Of a stretch of 64,000 bases of DNA, positions 63,247-64,000 are shown piece after piece (position 1 is the stretch's first letter; every line of letters starts with the position of its first letter). The notes beneath the pieces are model-generated. The model had not been told where the DNA came from. It ran no database searches and worked only from the letters and a program-made list of their open reading frames with translations. This stretch comes from Armatimonadota bacterium (GTDB lineage Bacteria; Armatimonadota; UBA5829). The stretch covers positions 1 through 64,000 of the forward strand of contig JAPLCU010000020.1 of assembly GCA_026392045.1 (NCBI GenBank), written 5' to 3'. A program made the translations under genes and the position numbers.

Positions 63247-63797
63247 GCCACCCGAATCTCCTGAATACCTCCGATACTGTGCTCCTCGTCATAGACGTTC
63301 AGGATGTGCTGCTTAAAGCCACCTATGAGCAAGAGCGCGTCGTCGGCAATAGCGTGAGACTCATAGAAACCGCAAAGATATTCCCCCTACCAATACTCGT
63401 CACCTTGCAGAATGCCGAGCGCTTCGGCGACTGTAACCCATGCGTGGCGAACGCTCTCCCGCACACCGAACGTTTTAATAAGATGACATTCAGCTGCCTT
63501 GGCGGCAAAGATTTCATCCAACAGCTTGAAGCGCTCAACCGCAAGCAGATATTAATCTGCGGTGTTGAGACGCACGTCTGTGTAAACCAGACCGCACATG
63601 ACCTGCTCGCGCTCGGTTACAGCGCGCACATCGCCAAAGACGCCGTATCATCCCGCACCCCTGAAAACTGGGCGATAGGCATAGAGAAAATGCGAGACTC
63701 TGGCTGCATCATTACATCCACCGAAACCGCCATCTTCGAGCTCACCTACGATGCTTCCACGCCGGAATTCAAGAAGATATTGCCTCTAGTGAAATAG
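63243..63797 (+). CDS. Isochorismatase-like cysteine hydrolase
   Basis: 184 residues. The catalytic triad is visible: Asp in LLVIDVQDVLL, Lys in the middle region, and Cys in CGVETHVCVNQTAHDLLALGY. Small members without the aryl-carrier domain hydrolyse amides such as nicotinamide or have unknown substrates. The GTG start overlaps the greA stop by four bases, so translation is coupled. Confidence 0.9.
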   Translation: MSHPNLLNTSDTVLLVIDVQDVLLKATYEQERVVGNSVRLIETAKIFPLPILVTLQNAERFGDCNPCVANALPHTERFNKMTFSCLGGKDFIQQLEALNRKQILICGVETHVCVNQTAHDLLALGYSAHIAKDAVSSRTPENWAIGIEKMRDSGCIITSTETAIFELTYDASTPEFKKILPLVK

Positions 63798-63879
63798 ATC
63801 ACTGCTAATACGCTTACTCATTCCCGCTCTCTTATTTTCCAGGGTGTCAAAAAAACTCAAGAAAACTTAGGGAAACCCC

Positions 63880-63920
63880 TTGACATCTTACTAAATATGG
63901 TATATCTTACATATGTAAGA
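63880..63920 (+). promoter_or_regulatory. Promoter with overlapping BlaI/MecI-type operator
   Basis: TTGACA (63880-63885), a 17-bp spacer and TATCTT (63903-63908). A perfect 16-bp palindrome TCTTACATATGTAAGA (63905-63920) overlaps the -10 and start region and contains TACA-N2-TGTA, the core bound by BlaI/MecI repressors. The gene downstream encodes such a repressor. Confidence 0.8.
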
Positions 63921-63943
63921 AGTGAAATATAGAGGTGATGCAA

Positions 63944-64000
63944 ATGACCGAGATAAGCGACCTGCCGAATGGCGAGATGGAAGTGATGGAGATTGTGTGG
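63944..64000 (+). CDS. BlaI/MecI/CopY-family repressor, N-terminal fragment
   Basis: Only 19 codons lie in the window (MTEISDLPNGEMEVMEIVW). The pattern L-x-x-x-E-M-E-V-M-x-I-V-W is the first helix of the BlaI/MecI winged helix. AGAGGTG lies six bases upstream. The palindrome in its promoter supports autorepression. A BlaR-type M56 protease would be expected downstream, outside the window. Confidence 0.8.
   Translation, partial: MTEISDLPNGEMEVMEIVW

Overview
The window looks like chromosome of a free-living, mid-GC bacterium, most likely Armatimonadota. That placement is an inference, resting mainly on the prepilin at 51456-52184: its N-terminus (GFTLIELL, then AAILFPVFARAK) is typical of that phylum's abundant DUF1559-type prepilins. 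The HzsA-related cytochrome and the many secreted carbohydrate-active proteins fit. Genes often start with TTG or GTG behind a clear Shine-Dalgarno (SD). No phage, plasmid, IS or CRISPR locus was seen.

Layout. 33-6716 (+): a secreted subtilase, then a three-GAF PP2C phosphatase and an RsbW-type kinase (partner switching). 6874-11035 (-): the folate methyl branch (formate-THF ligase, MetV, MetF, methyl-THF methyltransferase). 11324-14675 (-): a coupled deacetylase, GT4, GH32 operon. 14893-22924 (-): HtrA protease, double M16 peptidase, a membrane NlpC/P60-like protein and a giant seven-SLBB export protein with a consensus promoter. 23425-33062 (+): an unknown secreted protein, then cinA-thpR-recA-recX-rny-(membrane protein)-ymdB and a secreted PKD-like protein. 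33139-33327 (-): tRNA-His and tRNA-Arg. 33744-40405 (-): a DUF4143 ATPase and an arsenic/redox operon (ArsR, three thioredoxin-fold proteins, DGC protein, CcdA, ACR3, COG0701 permease, ArsC). 40657-42618 (-): pterin dehydratase, AAC(3)-family protein, S20. 42839-50304 (+): HemW-like protein, PPi-phosphofructokinase, SWIM-SNF2 ATPase, an unknown. 50384-52184 (-): RRM protein, shortened YceH, prepilin. 52611-59258: a receiver, then (-) a WD40 protein, HzsA-related cytochrome and RidA/chorismatase-like protein. 59560-64000 (+): glycosidase-like protein, GreA, isochorismatase-family hydrolase and the start of a BlaI/MecI-type repressor.

The most unusual signal is in the repeats. Intergenic spaces hold several families of short palindromes and heptamer tandem arrays. 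Two palindrome families also occur inside open reading frames: one in the linker of the M16 peptidase, one in the COG0701 permease. The permease copy differs from its intergenic relative by a compensated base pair. This resembles the Rickettsia palindromic elements. The second notable system is the ars operon, where a perfect 13-bp inverted repeat precedes arsR and a degenerate copy with the same 8-bp spacer precedes the redox genes.
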